Below are positions 23,215 through 25,635 of a stretch of DNA of 25,635 nucleotides, in pieces. How positions within the stretch are numbered: position 1 is the stretch's first letter; the number at the start of each line of letters is the position of its first letter. Source of the DNA: a virus; the IMG/VR virus record IMGVR_UViG_3300026094_000757, positions 1-25,635 of that record. The stretch is one strand, 5' to 3'. Below the pieces are notes generated by a model. It ran no database searches. It was given only the letters and a program-made list of their open reading frames with translations, and was not told the origin of the DNA. The position numbers and the translations under genes are program-made.

Positions 23215-24586
23215 CTTCTTCACATAAATTCCAAAAGTTTTGCATCTCAGGAAAAGTTTCTACAAGACTTGCATTTCTTCTACGATCATGTTCCGAAAAC
23301 CATGCATTAAAGTTTTTACGAGCAATGATCAGTTTATCTTCTTCATAGTTAGTAGTCTCCATGTAGTCGACAACCCGCTTAAACTTTTCGTATTCTAGAT
23401 CTGTAAACTTAGTTCTATCTGCATTGTTTACGTTCAGTTTTATAAACTCTAAATGTTCACGCATATACGGCATGAATTCGTCCTTGGGGAGAATGTTCAT
23501 GTCAAATATAGCAGGTTCTTTTAGGTGAGGAGTGTCAAAACGAATTCTCTGCCATTGTGTCTCGTTTTCGTCTGAATTATATTTGTTTCTCCATTCTAGT
23601 ATCTTTTCTAGAAGGCTAGTAAAGCTAGTAACGCCGAATATGTTAAAAGTAATCATAAATGTTACAGGCAATCCTGTGTTAGAAAGATAATAGTCAAGAT
23701 TGCGTTCCCATAACGCAATATCTAAGCCGTGACGTGCATACTCAGCACGTTTGCCCCAAGTGTCAATAGAAGTGTACAGTTTAAAACTCTTTATAGCACC
23801 GATATTGCGTAGATGCGTAATCCTTTGTACTAATTGTTCTACTAATTTAGGCTTGACTCCTAGGTTAGAGTTAATTTCTATCTGAATATGCGGTTTAGGA
23901 TCTTCTTCCAGTCTATCAAACAAGTCCCATGTGCTTTTGTGCATCAAAGGTTCGCCGCCTGTTATGCGCAGTATGTTTAGCGTCTTTGAGGCTTCAGGCC
24001 ACCACTTCCACCATGCTTCCACATAGGGATTTTCTTCCTCTTTCTGATAGATTTTAAACCAGTCTATATCCTGTCTATGGTCAGTAGAGGTATCATATGG
24101 TCCGTGATCGTTAATTTCCTTCCAGTATCTTGAACTTGCTTTAGGATGGCAATATCCGCATTTGAAATTACACTCGTTTGAGAAAGAAATTTCTATGTAT
24201 TCGGGATTTACATTGTATTCTGCACCGCCTTGTTTAATTTCTTCCAGTCTTTCCGGTGTGTATATCGAAGCAGTTTTAATATGACGGTCTGACACATAGT
24301 CTTTACCCATTGCTTCGATCTTCCAGCAATAATTACAGCCGGTAGGCTGCTTGCCTTTCATCATAAACTCACGTTCTTGCTTCTTTTGCTGAGTATTATG
24401 AAGTGCAGCAGGATTAGTTTTAATTTCTTCTAGAGGTATTGGATGCGGAGCAGGATGATAACAACTATGCGTTTCCCCCGTTTGAAGGTAGATCGTAGTA
24501 TGATGCCACTTTGCCATACAGAAAGTGGGTGATATTTCTCGATCGGTGTGGGGAATAATTTCCTTTATCTTTTCTAGTTCGCTCAT
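23201..24586 (-). CDS. radical SAM protein with N-terminal twitch-like domain, group C, 461 aa
   Basis: The N-terminal domain has FCMAKWHHTTIYLQTGETHSC (Cys23, 42) and CNYC (84-87); the usual CC pair is a single Cys followed by YH, so cluster ligation may differ from the other group C members. The core has ECNFKCGYC (Cys139, 143, 146) and ITGGEP (208-213). The C-terminal TFPEM tail matches its relatives. ATGA overlap with the upstream DxD transferase-like gene (24583-25482) shows coupled translation. Substrate unknown. Confidence 0.87.
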   Translation of the reverse strand: MSELEKIKEIIPHTDREISPTFCMAKWHHTTIYLQTGETHSCYHPAPHPIPLEEIKTNPAALHNTQQKKQEREFMMKGKQPTGCNYCWKIEAMGKDYVSDRHIKTASIYTPERLEEIKQGGAEYNVNPEYIEISFSNECNFKCGYCHPKASSRYWKEINDHGPYDTSTDHRQDIDWFKIYQKEEENPYVEAWWKWWPEASKTLNILRITGGEPLMHKSTWDLFDRLEEDPKPHIQIEINSNLGVKPKLVEQLVQRITHLRNIGAIKSFKLYTSIDTWGKRAEYARHGLDIALWERNLDYYLSNTGLPVTFMITFNIFGVTSFTSLLEKILEWRNKYNSDENETQWQRIRFDTPHLKEPAIFDMNILPKDEFMPYMREHLEFIKLNVNNADRTKFTDLEYEKFKRVVDYMETTNYEEDKLIIARKNFNAWFSEHDRRRNASLVETFPEMQNFWNLCEEVNGK

Positions 24587-25482
24587 TGTCTTGATTTTAT
24601 TATTCGAGGAGTGTTATGATATACTTTTTTAAAGAATCTACTAGAATCTTCGTCGAGTAAAGCAATTTCTAATCCTAAATCAGTAGCAAGTATATTTCCT
24701 GCTTCTTGTATATGAGAAATTAAGTCGTCATTTTGAATTTTAGAATAATGATTGTTCCACTGTTCTGTAAGATACTCGAAATCTCTTACTTGAGTGTAGT
24801 CCCAGTCTGTGCAATTTGTTAGGAAACAGCCTTCTCTCGCACCGTATACGCTCCATAATCCGTTTTCTACATCAGCACCCACAGAACACCATATTAGTAG
24901 ACGCTCTAGGTTTTGCCACCACACTGATTGAATATCTTTTACTGGAGCACCTTGATTCAAACTCATCTTTACACCTTCTCTAAAGCCCGCTCTGAATGCT
25001 TGAAAAGGTGATGCGTTTGTATATGAAGTTGAAAAGTTCTCATTAAATTGATAATACAAATCATCGAAGCAGAATTCTACTAGAGAGCGAGAATCAGCAC
25101 CGTCTGCTGCTTCGTGGGTTTTCATATTATTAACAAATTTTTTATTCCATAATTTTAAGCCGCCATTGCCGTACATCAATCCATTTACATGAATTTTTCC
25201 ACACCATGAAAACACATGATCCGCTGTTAATCCTAGTTTTTCGACGTCTACTTCTACATTTAGAAATTCAGGTTTTACTTGATTGTCACCATCAACAGTT
25301 ATGAAATATTCAGTGTCGGATAGATCCGCGCAGGCTTTATGTGCTGCGTCTGATCCTTTTATACCATGTACTCTTTTTGCCCAAGGAATCTTTTGGCAGA
25401 GGTCTGCGTAGTTTTTTTCAGCATTAGGCTCGTCGTAGGATAAAAAGATAATGTCTTGCTCTACTATTCTAATTTTATTCAT
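24583..25482 (-). CDS. GT-A-like glycosyltransferase candidate (DxD), 299 aa
   Basis: IIFLSYDEPNAEKNY (11-25) and FITVDGDNQV (60-69; DxD at 64-66) match the same elements in 17067-17753, as do YGNGGLKLW and FQAFRAGFREGVK. It has about 70 more residues than the paralogue, mainly in the middle and a C-terminal tail. AAGGAT stands five bases before the ATG. It is coupled downstream to a group C radical SAM gene and upstream to the partial gene at the right edge, whose stop overlaps this ATG. In both loci a DxD protein is directly followed by a radical SAM gene, suggesting they work on one product. Confidence 0.65.
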   Translation of the reverse strand: MNKIRIVEQDIIFLSYDEPNAEKNYADLCQKIPWAKRVHGIKGSDAAHKACADLSDTEYFITVDGDNQVKPEFLNVEVDVEKLGLTADHVFSWCGKIHVNGLMYGNGGLKLWNKKFVNNMKTHEAADGADSRSLVEFCFDDLYYQFNENFSTSYTNASPFQAFRAGFREGVKMSLNQGAPVKDIQSVWWQNLERLLIWCSVGADVENGLWSVYGAREGCFLTNCTDWDYTQVRDFEYLTEQWNNHYSKIQNDDLISHIQEAGNILATDLGLEIALLDEDSSRFFKKVYHNTPRIIKSRQ

Positions 25483-25635
25483 CTAGTATCCTTTTAAACT
25501 GATAAGTATCGAAGCGTCTTGCAGTAAAAACAGATAGAGGCGTGTTTTCTGTCTCAAACGGCATGGAAAAATCTATTACTGCGTAATTATCATTCAGTAT
25601 ACGGGCAAAGTCTACAGAAAGAGTTTTGTAAAGTA
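25475..25635 (-). CDS. unidentified protein, C-terminal 52 residues (gene enters from right edge)
   Basis: An open minus-strand frame runs from the right edge to a TAA at 25475-25477, overlapping the ATG at 25482 by eight bases, the same arrangement as other gene pairs here. The visible part reads well as protein (VDFARILNDNYAVIDF, then a VFTARRFDTYQF segment) and no alternative frame is open across the interval. Too little is present to assign a family. Confidence 0.6.
   Translation of the reverse strand, partial: LYKTLSVDFARILNDNYAVIDFSMPFETENTPLSVFTARRFDTYQFKRILDE

Noticed and set aside
25501-25508. GATAAGTA on the plus strand
   Set aside because: It matches the variant late-promoter octamer, but lies inside a minus-strand gene and no plus-strand gene begins after it in the window.

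Overview
The window looks like part of a tailed-phage genome, most likely a marine T4-like myovirus. The evidence is: dense AT-rich coding with almost no intergenic DNA; stop/start overlaps of 1-30 bases; a short tail-fibre-like protein with an FRRGT...GEPLF..DTGK head and an 'RDTAIP..GM..F...FQGY.G..W' tail; and repeated T4-type late-promoter octamers (TATAAATA and close variants) in front of genes or operons on both strands. No integrase, tRNA, rRNA, CRISPR array or insertion sequence was seen. The host cannot be fixed from this stretch; cyanobacteria or SAR11-like bacteria are guesses.

Layout. 1-2250 (+): a compact run of five genes, namely the C-terminal part of a VWA-type (MIDAS) protein and four small conserved-looking phage proteins. 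2303-3430 (+): a tail-fibre-like structural protein. From 3475 to the right edge there is about 22 kb of accessory genes in alternating strand blocks. These encode nine radical SAM enzymes, three Fe(II)/2-oxoglutarate oxygenase-like proteins, two SGNH/GDSL hydrolase-like proteins, two DxD glycosyltransferase-like paralogues, and two longer 'SEKTF' glycosyltransferase-like paralogues. Single copies of a nucleotide-sugar dehydrogenase-like protein, a QueC-like PP-loop ATPase, a class I methyltransferase-like protein, a GNAT-like protein and a degenerate kinase-like protein complete the set. A partial gene runs off the right edge on the minus strand.

The nine radical SAM proteins fall into three groups by motifs. 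Group A is 3475-4545 and 14380-15459 (CQASCPMC at the same residues, G..GDP in place of GGEP). Group B is 11127-12011, 11995-12993 and 16103-17098 (N-terminal CX3CX2C and a C-terminal F.GW.C...Cys-rich domain). Group C is 9863-11134, 12990-14387, 20229-21389 and 23201-24586 (an N-terminal Cys-rich twitch-like domain before the CX3CX2C core). Five are contiguous between 9863 and 15459.

How they may work together (inference): the mix of radical SAM, oxygenase, sugar dehydrogenase, transferase and esterase functions resembles a biosynthetic or decorating pathway for a surface glycan or peptide, either on the virion (a fibre gene is adjacent) or on the infected host's envelope. No precursor peptide, polymerase or complete sugar-nucleotide pathway is in view, so the product is unknown. 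The late-promoter motifs suggest expression late in infection, together with virion proteins.
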